64,000 bases of DNA from Pomphorhynchus laevis (GCA_012934845.2 WNNJ02001558.1:124001-188000), one strand, 5' to 3'; numbered from the stretch's first letter, positions 46,252 to 57,690 are shown. Made by a program: numbers and translations. The notes: a model not told the origin generated them from the letters alone.

Positions 46252-46792
46252 ATTGTAAATTTTATTTTTGTCGTTGTTATTATTTAATCTATATTTATAC
46301 CCTTTTGATAGCAGCTTTCTTAATTCACAATTTTCAATTAATTCTAGATTATGGGTACATATATGTTCATTTATTTTATCAAAACTAAGACTTTTACAAT
46401 TGCATTCTGTTTCCTATTGATGTTTCTAATATTATCGTTACATATTGATTTTAATTCTTTATTATAATTACAAATTTTTCGTCCTAATGGTGGTAGGAGT
46501 TTATACCTTATTTTAGGAATATATTTACTTAAATCTGACCCTATTATTTCTTTACTTTTAGAATTATTTAAAAGTCCGGCTATATTTATGTTATCTATAC
46601 ATTTATTAATGAAGTTTATGGTTAATGTATATTTTCTATTGTTATTATTTACATTTATTGTACGATTATAGTATTTTGTATTACAATAACTGTCTATTAT
46701 ACAACTTAGCCTATCATAGTCGTTAATTAATTTTTGATTTATTGAACATATGATATCTTTAGAAAAACTTCTTATATTTACATAAAGATCTT

Positions 46793-47440
46793 TTAGCTTA
46801 TTATCACTAAAAGTTGTTTTAATATTTCTAATTGTTCATTTATATACATATCTTTTTTAATATTTTTAACTCTATTTTTCCTATTCCTTTTATCACCATG
46901 ACTTCTTGGTTTGCGTTTAACCGGATTATTATAATATAGTTGTTTATTATGTATTATACTACTTCTGCCAATTCCTTGTACCACGTCATTCAATCCTAAT
47001 GGGTACATGGAATTAAGCGTTTTAATCCAAAAATCTTCTTTTTCTAATAGTTTTTGATTTAATATTGAAATGTTTTCTTCGATAATATGTTCTAAAATAA
47101 ATAATTTACAGTTTTTAATATCATGTCCTATTAATCTCATATGTTTATGAAATATAGTTTGACTATTATGCTGTATATTATATATGTGTTGCCTAAACCT
47201 AGTTTTTAACATTTGATATGTTTTTCCTATATATTGCAATCCACATGTACATTGTATTAGATACACTACACCTGCGGTATTGCAGTTACAATTATTATTA
47301 ATATTTAATGAAAAAACATTTGTTTGTCGTATTACTTACGATACAATTATTATTTATAACATCACAAACTATACAATTTTTTTTGTTACATTTAAAAGAT
47401 CCAAAATTAAAATCATTAGTACTTACGTATTTTTCCAATA
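46793..47440 (-). CDS. Naiad GIY-YIG endonuclease domain, N-terminal to the RT
   Basis: 47440-47310 gives FKCNKKNCIVCDVINNNC, a Cys cluster (zinc-knuckle-like) preceding the nuclease. After a one-base frame change in an AT run near 47305, the text continues CNCNTAGVVYLIQCTCGLQY, then IGKTYQMLKTRFRQHIYNIQ, MRLIGHDIKNCKLFILEHI and LLEKEDFWIKTLNS. YLI...LQYIGKT is the GIY-YIG pair; the Arg of MLKTRFRQH and the Glu of LEKEDFWI are the expected catalytic positions. CTC directly before the YIG motif fits the CxC feature described for Naiads. The ORF precedes the RT ORF in the same orientation, the reverse of canonical Penelope order. The basic C-terminal stretch (VKRKPRSHGDKRNRKNRVKN) may bind nucleic acid. 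Confidence 0.8.
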
Positions 47441-47588
47441 TAAATTTTCCAATATATTTTAAAATATCTAAAATTTAAATATTTATTTAATGTTTACATA
47501 ATTTATTATTTATACAATTTAAAATAATTTTGAACGATGCAAATGAGATAACGAGATATAAATTTTACGCCAAACTCCAAATTTATTT

Positions 47589-50500
47589 TTATATTACAAC
47601 AGCTTGTTCGTTAAATGGGTGATAAAATTTTCGTAACATATTTATTATTTGCTCTGAAACGTATTGATTTTCGTACGTTCGATTGCTAAGTATGTTTGCT
47701 ACTGATTTTAAGGTCATGTATTGCTTATGTTCACTTAAATCAGACAGGTAAGAATTTAAGAAAGTTAAATCTCCAACTTGTAAATTAACGATACGCAATA
47801 GCCTCAGCATGTGGCTTCGAGGCAGCGAGCACAGATTGAATTCAAATGGCAGTAAACTACCTGTACATGTTGACTTATTTGATGTTTGTACTTGTTGTTC
47901 GCCAATTGCTGCTTTTGTAAGGAATGCTTTATCGCTGGACATCTTATTATTTTTCCTTATATTTTCTTTTACATATTTTCTGCTTTCCATATTCTTCATT
48001 AGAGCATCTCTGTCTTCAAGAACTTCCTTACGTATTTGCGTAGGTAATTCGCATAAAACGTCGGTATTAATGTTAAGCAAAGTGTAATCGGATTTGCTGA
48101 AAACGCTTTATAATTAAAAATGTTTGAAAGACAAAAATACAAACTGACCTACTGAAATAGCTGTCTACTGTTCGCTGTCTGACTAAAGGTTTTACTGAAC
48201 TTTTGTGTTGAGGTTCATTTAGTTCTCGCAAAAATGTGTCTGTCTGTGACCTTTTAAATTCTGGAATTTCTCGAAAACTATTAAATGCTTCCGTTGCCAT
48301 ATGTGAAAACATTAGTGGTGCAATTCGACATAGTTGTAAGGATATCTAAATGCAATCATATTTGAGAACACTTTACAGAAACACAATTGATACACCTCGG
48401 ATATCTTTTGCATTTACATCGAAATGCTCAATAGCCTTAATTAACTCATTGCTCATGAACTGCCTGTCAACCGATTTCGTGGGAGGAACGATGTGTATAG
48501 TTTTGGATATTTCTTTAGTATTACCGTGACCTAAGAATTTTGCAGTGTTCATATCTGCATCGGGATGTCTATACTTCAAAACGATCCGCAATTGGCCCGC
48601 CTGTAGATTAGCATTTGACGTAAGACGATTATCGATTAATTCGGGCATCAATTGGTTTCGAATGAAATTGTAGAATTGATCCATTCTATCAAACCGGAGT
48701 CCATAACTAACATTTACCGAAATAGTTTTCGGTAACAACGATGTTGATAAAAATTTTGAACGATCTTTGATGTCTTCACCTTTTGTGATAAGTGCATGCA
48801 CCATGTTTCCCACTGAGTTACCTACCAGCTTCACTAAGTCATTTAGGCTCACTTCATGGAATAGCTGACCACATGTTTGTATGTGAGGGTAATCTCGGTT
48901 CATTTTACGGACAAGGGAAAAACCCAATCCCGGTATATCTTCAATGGGCTTCGAATGAACAAACGATAGTTCATCTGTTGGCATGAATTGATTGTTCGGT
49001 TTTGAATGTTTCAGAGCCATACGTGCGATTATCCTATTGCTTCCAAGTCCAGCAGAACAATTACATTTAATTTGTTCATTTAATGACAAACGAAGCAAGG
49101 AGGTGAATTGAAGCGGGCAAATTTCAATCGGCGGTTTTAATTCGATAAGTAATTCATCACAACTTATTCCCTCTATGTGATATTGTTGTGATCGATTCTT
49201 TTGGCGATAAAGTTGATTGCACATTCGGATAATACTGGAATAAAACTGTAGCGAAATTTTTGGATAGGCGATAAAGTTATATGGTAATGTCTGTATGTTT
49301 GGGCATATACGTAAAGCATTTCCCAAGGTCATACCGTTTTTAACTCCAAATTCTCTGGCTTTGTAATTACAGCTCGCAATGTCTGAATATGAATTTACAA
49401 TTAATTTGCTTTTGCCCTGGATATTCAAAGTTTTAAATTGAGAATAGATTTAATGATAAATGCGTATTACCTCTGAATGAGTTACAGCACATGGTTTATC
49501 TAAACAAGTGATGAGTTCTTTATTAATTTACATACAACTATGAATTAACATAACTGAATAAAATAAAATAATAAAATAACTGCAATTCTGAAAATATGTT
49601 CTTTTTTCTCACTCGTAATTTGAAAGTTTTCATGTTATTAATTATTTCATTAATTAATTATTTCAATAGTTAAGGTACGTTGTGATAGGTATTATTAGAT
49701 CACCGAAATATGTAAATTTTTAGATACCGGTCATAAAAATTCATTATTTAATTCACAAAATTCATGATTATTCATGTCGTCTGTATTTTGACAGAGCCCA
49801 TATAATTAATATTTAAAATAGTAAAATAAAATAATTATATAATAGTTGTTGATCTAATTGTTCTTATAAAATCTATCAAAAATTTATCAAAATGTGACAT
49901 TTTGTTAAATTTACAAAATGTAAAATGTAAATTTACATTACTTCAAATTAAATAACGATTTAATTCAAATAAAAGTAACTTATTATTAGATTTACTTATT
50001 ACTTAGATTTACTTATTATTTCAAATTAAAAATTGAATCTTTAAAGAATTATTAATTCACTTAACCTTCACTTCGTTTAAGAATAATAATTTAATAAAAA
50101 CTAAAAGAATTGAAAAGAATTCAATTCTAAAGAATTGAATTCTTTAAAGAATGAACTAATTAGTTCATTAGTTTAAGAATGAACTTATTAGTTCATTCTT
50201 TAATAGATGAACTAATAATTTTAAATGTAATCAAATACATAAATTATTTATATAAACTATAAATTATATAAATTATTTATAATTGTCTACAAGTTATTAA
50301 TTTAATTATTAATTTTTTAAGTTTAATGCTTTACTTAGTTTGCTTTATTTAATTATATTTCCATGGCTTCTGAGATCCCTGGCTATGCCGCAAGCAAGTA
50401 TGCCACCTGTGTCAAGGAAAGGAAATATAAACGCAAATTAGAGGAGAATGGATACAGTTTTACGGCAGCAGTTGTTGAAACTTACGGAGGATGGAACCCC

Positions 50501-53500
50501 CAAGGGGAAAAGCTAATTCGTTTCATTGCTCGTTCTATGTCATGTAGAAACGGTACCCCGTATTGTAGCACAGCGGGTCAGTTATTTCAGCGCTTGTCCG
50601 TCGCACTGATGAGAGGAAATGCTAAAGCGATCCTCAAAAGTCTTGACGAGATGGGCCAACCCTTACTAGAGAAAAGTCTTGGATTTTGTGACGACCCATC
50701 TCCGCGACTCTTTTCTTTGAGCAACCTTGCACAGCCCGAGGCCCAGTCAGTTGAGATAGTTCATGACTCCAATATTCGGTCAGCTTCCGTCGTCAAAGGC
50801 GACCATTCTGAGGTTGACATGCCTGTCCTGCAACTCATGTCTCCACGACGACCTTCGGCATATCACTCAACATCTAAACAATCAAATAATGCTTCTTTGT
50901 CACTTCAGCAATCTCCAACAATTAAGGAGGGGTTGATATCGCTTCAACCGAATATTGATCAACATACCTATGGAACTGCAACATTATCCAGATTAACACT
51001 TGCACCATTTTTGAACCTTCCATTTGGAAATTCAAATTGTACTGAAATACAACAAAATATTTTTGGCACTATTCAGACAAATCCACATGCAGTTCAAAAC
51101 CTTCTAAGTAATAATTTGGCTCAAAGACTTATGAGTAATCCTGCATTGCTTAGTTCAATTAAGCTTAACAATCCACAAATGCAAAGAGTGAGGGAGCAGA
51201 ACCACGAGGTTTCACAATTCGTTAACAATCCGGATTTAATGTGTCAAACAATGGAAATGATTCGTATTCCTACAACTATACAGGAAATTACGAGAAACCA
51301 TGACAGAGCCCTGATTAACCTTGAGAGATTACCGAGCGGATATAAAGTTCGACAGAGAATTTATCGCGATTTTCAAGAACCAATGCTTAATGTGGCACAT
51401 GAGCAGTTTGGCGATAACCCTCTGAATACTTATTCTAGTTCATCTGGTACAGCTAACACTAGTCAAGTAGGAACTGAAAATACAAACCTCCTGCCAAACC
51501 CGGTGGCATCTCAGAATACTACATTTCAAATCGATTCGTCTAGTTCATATGTATCTAATTCAAACCGTTTAGAGTCGCCTTTGCAATCTACGTCAAGCGA
51601 AAACACTAATCGGTATTCTACGATGAACCCTCAACAATTATTAGTAGTCGATGCTGAAAATCCTCTCATGTTATTCGACAGGTTACGGGCATCCAGTTTT
51701 AACCCAAATATGAATAATTCTCTTTGCGATCCTGGTACTCTACTTAATCTGCTTAAGATTCTTCTTAATCTGCTGCGTACATATGAATTTATACAGGACG
51801 AAGGACAAAGAGAACAAGTACATCGTGTAATTCATGAGTTTATGAGTCAGTGGCCAATACCTGAAATTTGTGCTCTATGCACAAATACTCGAGCATTGAG
51901 GACGATTGTACAAATTCTAAAGAATCTAATTCGTCTTAGGGACACATCCCCACAAGTATATTCACAGTTGATATCTTCAAATATAAGCGGTCTAGTCGAT
52001 AATCAAATGAATAGTCAACCTACTTCATCTGATGTGGATTCTTTTCGATCACCAAGCAATAGACAAACAGCTTATGCAACAACAGTATTTCAAAATTTAC
52101 AATACTCAAATCAAGATTATACTGCTTCGTTGTTTCAACCATTAGATCGTCTTCATCTCCAGCAACATCAGCCGACAAATCAACAACCAAACCAAACTCA
52201 AGAACATCTTTATGCATCCGAACTTGTACGAATGCAGACATTGGGATTCCATAGCCGTGATACTAATCTGGAAGAGCTTGCTGCATCTATGGGGGACGCA
52301 AAAATGGCTGTGGAACGTAATGAAGATTTTGATTGATTGACTATAGTTTTAATAAAATATGTTATTTAAAAATTATTATTCATTAAAATGATAGTTATTT
52401 GTGTACAAAGTTGCTTAAATTTACCTTTGAGATGTGGCTTGTCTATTAAAGCAACAGATACGAAAAAGCAATCAATATCAATGTGAACGTATACTGCTTT
52501 ATTTCGATTTTGGAAACTCTCGATCGGTAAAGTAATTGCTTGTATTTCATCTCCTGAAAATACTGGCTTGGCGTAAACCAAACCATTCGGCTTTTGACAG
52601 GTTTTAGCAAACTGCTTCATTTCTGATGCGAGTTTAGATATTAAATGTAGGCGAGACTTTGAAAAGAACTTATCTAAGAAACCGGGGTCGTTTGCTGTAG
52701 TAGCAATATTGCTAAAACGTTGATTATCTGTTCCGCTTTCATTGCTCAATTTAAAGTTTAAATCTGATTGACTTTTATCGGATGGTGAATATAATGTGTA
52801 CGGTTCAACTGGTAATTGAATTCCTGCTTCAAAACTAAAAGTACAATCGCAATTTAAATCAATCAATGGAAACAAATTTTAACAATGTTTACAATGCTTA
52901 TTAATACTAAAATATAGCATTGCTGTATAGTCAATAAATAGATAAATACAGCTCAATATTATTTTTCGGCTTTGATATTTATAATTAATTTTTAAACAAC
53001 CGTTCATGATTGTATTAGATTTTTAGATTTTATTAACTAACAACTAGTAAGTAGCAAGTAATTTAACCTATAATACAATTCATATAAACGAAATAAAAAA
53101 ACGAATTTTATAAAGAAATTCCTTCCAAATACCAATTAATTTATTTAAATGATTTTGATTTAAATGATTTTGATTTAAATGATTTTGATTGTTACAATTC
53201 TTAAAATTTCATTATTTAATTTCCTCTGAAATAACTATCTAGTATCTTATTCTAATGCAAAGTATATTATTTATTATCCATCCATAAAAATTTGCCACTT
53301 AAGAGTTTAAATTTATTCTTTATATTATTGTGTTGATTTATATATTTTACTATTTTCTGCTTGATGTTATTTTTAGTAACCTAGTTTAAAATATGTATCT
53401 ATTAAATTATTTAAATGATTTTGAAGAAAGCCAATATCATTACATATTGTTGCAATTCTTAAAATTTCATTATTTAATGTATTATATTTTATATTATATG

Positions 53501-56500
53501 GTATGCATGAATGCTCATGCAAAAATATGTTTCTTGTAAATTTAAATATGTCATCTTTACGATATAAATTAATAGTAGTTTTAGTTAATGTTAATTTAAT
53601 GTTCATATCTAGATATACACCTTTATCATTAATATTGGTTTTGTTAAGAATAAGGCTTTCTAGATAAATGTGCTCACTGATTGAATAAAAATTATTAGAA
53701 TTAAATACACATATATCATCAATGTATCGAAACATATATTTCATATATTTATATTGTTTAGATTTAGTTTTTACACAGTTATGAACAAATTCATATTCTA
53801 TAAAGCTTAAAAACAAGTCAGCTATAATTGGGCTACTATTACCACCCATTGGAACACCTTTTACTTGTCTAAATATAGATGTCCCTACTTTTAAATAATT
53901 TTGATTTATCAAAATATTTAAGGATTCTATTAATTCAATTTTATCCATATATTTATATTTACTTGATGGTTTAATTTTTGTTAGATAGGCGTTATAATTA
54001 TTATAACATATATATGTAAAGATATATATAAAGATATGAAATATATGTTTTGATACATTGATGATATAAGTGTATTTAATTCTTATAATTTTTATTCAAT
54101 TAGTGAGCACATTTATCCAGAAAGCCTTATTCTTAACAAAACCAATATTAATGATAAAAAAGGTGTATACCTAGATATGAACATTAAATTAACATTAACT
54201 AAAACTACTTCTTCTTATTCTTCAGCCTTTGTCCCGCTTTGAGGCAGGGTCGGCTATGTGAGATTTAGCCCTCCATTTCGTTCTATTTTCGGCTTGATCT
54301 GGGTGAAGTCCAGCTGCCTTGAGATCTGTGTGAAGGCCATCTAACCATCGGTGCTTGGGTAGACCTCTCGGGCGTTTGCCTATTATCTCATACTTTAAGG
54401 CGGTCTTTGCAAGGGAATAATTTTCACTCCGCAACACGTGGCCGTACCACCGGAGTCTTGCCCTTTGCATTTTATTTACGATAGGGCCGACGCCGTATCT
54501 TCGGAGGATGTCCATATTTCTCACGTGGTCATACCGGGTAATTCCGCTTATCCACCGCAGCATTTTCGTCTCTTCAGGTGATCTTTGATTCGACGGTCAC
54601 ATAAAACACCTGTCGTCGCTCGCCATTTTGTCCACGCTGAGCTTATTCGTGCATTGACTAAAACTACTATTAACTAAAACATTAACTAAAACTACTATTA
54701 ATTTATATCGTAAAGATGACATATTTAAATTTTCAAGAAACATATTTTTGCATGAGCATTCATGCATACCATATAATATAAAATATAATACATTAAATAA
54801 TGAAATTTTAAGAATTGCAACAATATGTAATGATATTGGCTTTCTTCAAAATCATTTAAATAATTTAATAGATACATATTTTAAACTAGGTTACTAAAAA
54901 AATAAGATCAAGCAGAAAATAGTAAAATATATAAATCAACACAATAATATAAAGAATAAATTTAAACTCTTAAGCTCATAATATATTTAAACTCATAATA
55001 TACTTTGCATTAGAATAAGATACTAGATAGTTTTATCTGAGGAAATACATCATTAGCATGTATTTGGCCCCGCTGCTATGCTGGGTAGAGGAGTTAGGCG
55101 GCCGAAATCTGATAGCATAGCAGTTCCTCCTGATGACCTCTAATTCTTATTATGATACAACGTATTTATTAGTCAATTCATAAAAATGACGTTAATTTTA
55201 AATTTCCTTTTTTTATTTTAACTTGATTTAAATTAAAGAAAATCTAAAAGCAATTATTAATTTTATTATTTAATTATTGTGGCGCGCCCAGCGCGCAACC
55301 CATGCCAGATGCGCCACCATATGGATTTTTATGATTTTATGCGCCACCATAGGGAGCACCCTATGGTGGCACATAAAATCATATGCGCATAGGATTCAAC
55401 ATTTATGCGCCACCATAGGGTGCTCCCATGATGCGCCACCATAGGGTGGCGTATCTGGCATGGGTGGCGCGCTGGGCGCGCCACAATTATTACTTTTTGA
55501 TTTAGCATTATTATGTTTTGTTTAGTTTATAATTATATAACAATACGTAGACTCAGTTAGCTGATTTGATTTATATAATTTAGATTTATTTTTAAAACAT
55601 TTATGAACAAATTCATATTCTATAAAGCTTAAAAACAAGTCAGCTATAATTGGGCTACTATTACTACCCATTGGAACATCTTTTACTTGTCTAAATATAG
55701 ATGTCCCTACTTTTAAACAATTTTAATTTATCAAAATATTTAAGGATTCTATTAATTATGCTGACTCTATGATATATATTACTAGTAGTTTTAATTGATG
55801 CTAATTTAATGCTCATATCAAGATATATACCTTCTTTATCATTAATATTGGTTTTGTTAAGAATAAGGCTTTCTGGATAAATTTGTTCACTAACTGAATA
55901 AAAATTATTAGAATTAAATACACATATATCATCAATGTATCGAAACATATATTTCATATCTTTGTATAATTTGGATTTATATACAAAATATATTTTTTAG
56001 ATATATTTTTGTTTATAAAATGATTACGTAAGATTATAATGATTACTTCGAATATTAAAATGATTGCTTTGCTTATGAAGTAAAAAATACTTTCTATTTA
56101 CCGTTGCTTAAAAACGCTACTACGTTTTTAATCTTTAATGTTAACCTTAATTTTCAAATTATGAAAACTCATGTTTTGCTATGATGGTATTTTTTTCAAG
56201 TACCTATCAACTATCCAATCTGGACTGACAACTTTCTCCTTTGTTATTTTGGATTGTTTTGAATTTGATAGATTAGATGCCACTATATGAGTCACGACAA
56301 CTGGATCGTAATGCAGATAGTATTTGCCTCCACAGATTTTTACAAGATGTCGTAATTCTGTGCCATCAGGTTCTATAACGCAATAGTTTTAGCAAGAACA
56401 AAATAAAAGTTTACTCGTGTATCCGTTGACGTAAATTCCAAGGCCATCAAAAATTTTATTTTCCGAATTTGCAGAATTCATCTGATTCTCTAACTTCATT

Positions 56501-56523
56501 CGTCGAGAGGCGAAGTAAGAATA
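47589..56523 (-). CDS. REV1: REV1 homolog, Y-family DNA polymerase for translesion synthesis
   Basis: Deoxycytidyl transferase and scaffold of translesion synthesis, nuclear. Exons (minus, 5' to 3'): 56523-56415, 56372-56204, 52834-52425, about 49382-48385, 48345-48149, 48096-47589. BRCT domain: YFASRRMKLENQM, LGIYVNGYTKPDGTELR, LVKICGGKYYLHYDPVVV, WIVDSFEAGIQLPVEPYTLY. Then DPGFLDKFFSKSRLHLIS and the polymerase core: VHIDIDCFFVSVAL (catalytic Asp), SCNYKAREFGVKNGMTLG, GISCDELLIEL (catalytic Asp-Glu), CSAGLGSNRIIARMALKHSK, the IPGLGFSLVRKM helix-hairpin-helix and the little finger to DIRGVSI. A UBM-type motif INTDVLCELPTQIRKEVLED and a C-terminal helical domain follow. Three introns are 42, 39 and 52 nt; two are 3.0-3.4 kb and full of insertions. 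The extreme N-terminal exon was not found. At the 52425/49382 junction the acceptor at 49382 keeps frame; one at 49416 fits the protein better but is out of phase by one. Confidence 0.92.
49417..50362. other. AT-rich REV1 intron left of the chimeric ORF
   Basis: Long A/T runs and short inverted repeats (AATTCTTTAAAGAAT type near 50120-50215). No ORF or known repeat. It is the upstream region of the + strand chimeric gene and would have to contain its promoter. No TATA-like position can be singled out in such AT-rich DNA. Confidence 0.4.
50363..52336 (+). CDS. Chimeric protein: retrotransposon C-terminal tail fused to UBL-less ubiquilin
   Basis: 657 codons without an intron, opposite strand, wholly inside a REV1 intron. 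Residues 1-~96 match the extreme C-terminus of an R2-like non-LTR polyprotein (KYATCVKERKYKRKLEENGY, FTAAVVETYGGW, AGQLFQRLSVALMRGNAKAI). From about 225 on it is ubiquilin: STI1-type repeat with NNPQMQRVREQNHEVSQFVN, NNPDLMCQTMEMIRIP, RNHDRALINLERLPSGY and DFQEPMLNVAHEQFGDNP; TENTNLLPNP; a second STI1-like region at about 482-534; and a C-terminal UBA domain at about 619-657 (MQTLGFHSRDTNLEELAASM). Ubiquilins shuttle ubiquitylated clients to the proteasome through an N-terminal UBL. Here that domain is absent and the retrotransposon segment stands in its place. Residues 97-225 are Ser/Gln-rich and unassigned. AATAAA follows the stop at about 52350. The intact frame argues for selection or recency. 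Confidence 0.85.
   Translation: MASEIPGYAASKYATCVKERKYKRKLEENGYSFTAAVVETYGGWNPQGEKLIRFIARSMSCRNGTPYCSTAGQLFQRLSVALMRGNAKAILKSLDEMGQPLLEKSLGFCDDPSPRLFSLSNLAQPEAQSVEIVHDSNIRSASVVKGDHSEVDMPVLQLMSPRRPSAYHSTSKQSNNASLSLQQSPTIKEGLISLQPNIDQHTYGTATLSRLTLAPFLNLPFGNSNCTEIQQNIFGTIQTNPHAVQNLLSNNLAQRLMSNPALLSSIKLNNPQMQRVREQNHEVSQFVNNPDLMCQTMEMIRIPTTIQEITRNHDRALINLERLPSGYKVRQRIYRDFQEPMLNVAHEQFGDNPLNTYSSSSGTANTSQVGTENTNLLPNPVASQNTTFQIDSSSSYVSNSNRLESPLQSTSSENTNRYSTMNPQQLLVVDAENPLMLFDRLRASSFNPNMNNSLCDPGTLLNLLKILLNLLRTYEFIQDEGQREQVHRVIHEFMSQWPIPEICALCTNTRALRTIVQILKNLIRLRDTSPQVYSQLISSNISGLVDNQMNSQPTSSDVDSFRSPSNRQTAYATTVFQNLQYSNQDYTASLFQPLDRLHLQQHQPTNQQPNQTQEHLYASELVRMQTLGFHSRDTNLEELAASMGDAKMAVERNEDFD
52835..53205. 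other. REV1 intron, no gene recognised
   Basis: AT-rich; a short tandem ATTTAAATGATTTTG repeat (about three units) at 53143-53190 just before a Naiad copy. Nothing else. Confidence 0.4.
53206..54020 (-). mobile_element. Naiad element, RT C-half
   Basis: 191 open codons (53948-53373): FRQVKGVPMGGNSSPIIAD, then FRYIDDICVF and IPYNIKYNTLNNEILRI. The stretch 53220-53370 is end-of-ORF, and the tail proper is missing. It sits head to head with the next copy (54021-55570, + strand). Confidence 0.8.
54210..54656 (-). mobile_element. RTE-type LINE, 5'-truncated, with 12-bp target duplication
   Basis: Minus strand: MLRWISGITRYDHVRN, MQRARLRWYGHVLRSENYSL, KRPRGLPKHRWLDGLHTDL. Target duplication ACTAAAACTACT at 54198-54209 and 54657-54668. 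The 3' end on the minus strand runs GGGACAAAGGCTGAAGAATA and AGAAGA, typical of the short simple ends of RTEs. Confidence 0.88.
55277..55486. mobile_element. GC-rich foldback element (MITE-like)
   Basis: 210 bp with perfect 20-bp terminal inverted repeats beginning TTGTGGCGCGCCCAGCGCGC. A TTA target duplication (55274-55276 and 55487-55489) would fit the PIF/Harbinger group. Inside, the word ATGCGCCACCATA recurs four times in both orientations, so almost the whole element can fold back. No coding capacity. Confidence 0.75.
55571..55980 (-). mobile_element. Naiad fragments
   Basis: 55600-55740 (PMG-SSPIIADLFLS codons) and 55760-55965 (MKYMFRYIDDICVF to YLDMSIKL) on the minus strand, out of normal order relative to each other, i.e. 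rearranged. Confidence 0.7.
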
Positions 56524-56589
56524 CTAAATATTTATAATTATATGTAATATAATATCGATATTATTTTATATATACTTTTTATAATATAT

Positions 56590-57690
56590 ATATTATGAAT
56601 ATTCATTGTTTACACAAGACGTATTCCTTCATTAGTCGGTTTTATATATTCCTCGTGTTGTTGTTTGAATCCTATCAGCATCACTGTACACTACAATCAG
56701 CGTGAGTGGATCTCATCAACAGTGATCCCACGCCTAAATTTGGTGTTTCGGTCCTGTTACTGCTTCTGCTGAACTCCTTGTCGCCGAAATGCTGGTTTAT
56801 ATTTGGCTTATATACCAAATTACACAATTAATGTGTTCTATAGTTGATGCGGGCGGTAACTATTATTCGCAATTCGAATCCACCACACACCGATTTTTTT
56901 TATTCCGTTCATACACGAAATGTTCACTGGACAGTAAACCGTAAGCTGTCTTTTTACTATCGTGAATATTCATTGCTTACACAAGTTGTATTCTTTCAGT
57001 GGTCGGTTTGATATTATCCTAGTGTGCTTGTTTGGATTCTATCAGCATCACTGTACACTACAATCAGCGTGAGTGGATCTCATCAACAGTGATCCCACGC
57101 CTAAATTTAGTGTTTCGGTCCTGTTACTGCTTCTGTTGAACTCCTTGTCGCCGAAATGCTGGTTTATATTTGGCTTATATACCAAATTACACAATTAATG
57201 TGTTCTATATTTTGTGTGGGCGGTAACTAATATTCGCAATTCGAATCCACCACACATCGATTTTTTATTCCGTTCTTATACGAAATGTTTACTGGACAGT
57301 AAACCGTAAGCTGTCTTTTTTTTCTATTGTGAATATTGCTTACACGAGACGCTATTCTTCATAGGTCGGTTTCATATTTTCCTCGTGTTGTTATTTTAAT
57401 CCTATCATCATTACTGTAAACTACAGTCAGCGTGGGTGGACATCATCAACAGTGAGCCCACGCCTACATTTAGTGTTTCGGTCCTGATACTGTTTCTGCT
57501 GAACTTATTTAATAAAAACCAGCATTTCGGCAACAAGGAGTATAGCAGAAACAGTAACAGAATCGAAACACGAAACGTATTTGTGTGCTCACTGCTGATG
57601 AGGTCCACAAACGCTGATTGTAGTGTACAATGATGCTGATAGGATTAAAAGAACTACACGAATAAAATATGAAACCGACCAATGATATAA
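56590..57690. repeat. ~367-bp satellite, three direct copies and one inverted piece
   Basis: CACTGTACACTACAATCAGC and ACAGTGATCCCACGCCTAAA recur at about 56685, 57053 and 57413 (diverged). 57500-57690 is an inverted partial copy, which is why ORFs on both strands near 57430-57630 mirror each other. On the minus strand each copy has GGACCGAAAC, then about 30 nt, then TTGATGAG or CTGATGAG. Confidence 0.8.

Larger units (their letters stand above)
54021..55570 (+). mobile_element. Naiad element with two nested insertions
   Basis: RT part from the MKYMFxYIDD codons (54035) to 54209. It is interrupted by an RTE LINE (54210-54656), resumes at 54669 to the end of the ORF near 54980, and is followed by a tail to the CGTAGACTCAGTTAGCTGAT terminus at 55548-55567. 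The tail is interrupted by a foldback element at 55277-55486. Lies in a REV1 intron. Confidence 0.8.

Noticed and set aside
57411-57633. Two overlapping 65-codon ORFs on opposite strands
   Set aside because: They are mirror images caused by an inverted satellite piece joined to a direct copy; repeat sequence, not genes.
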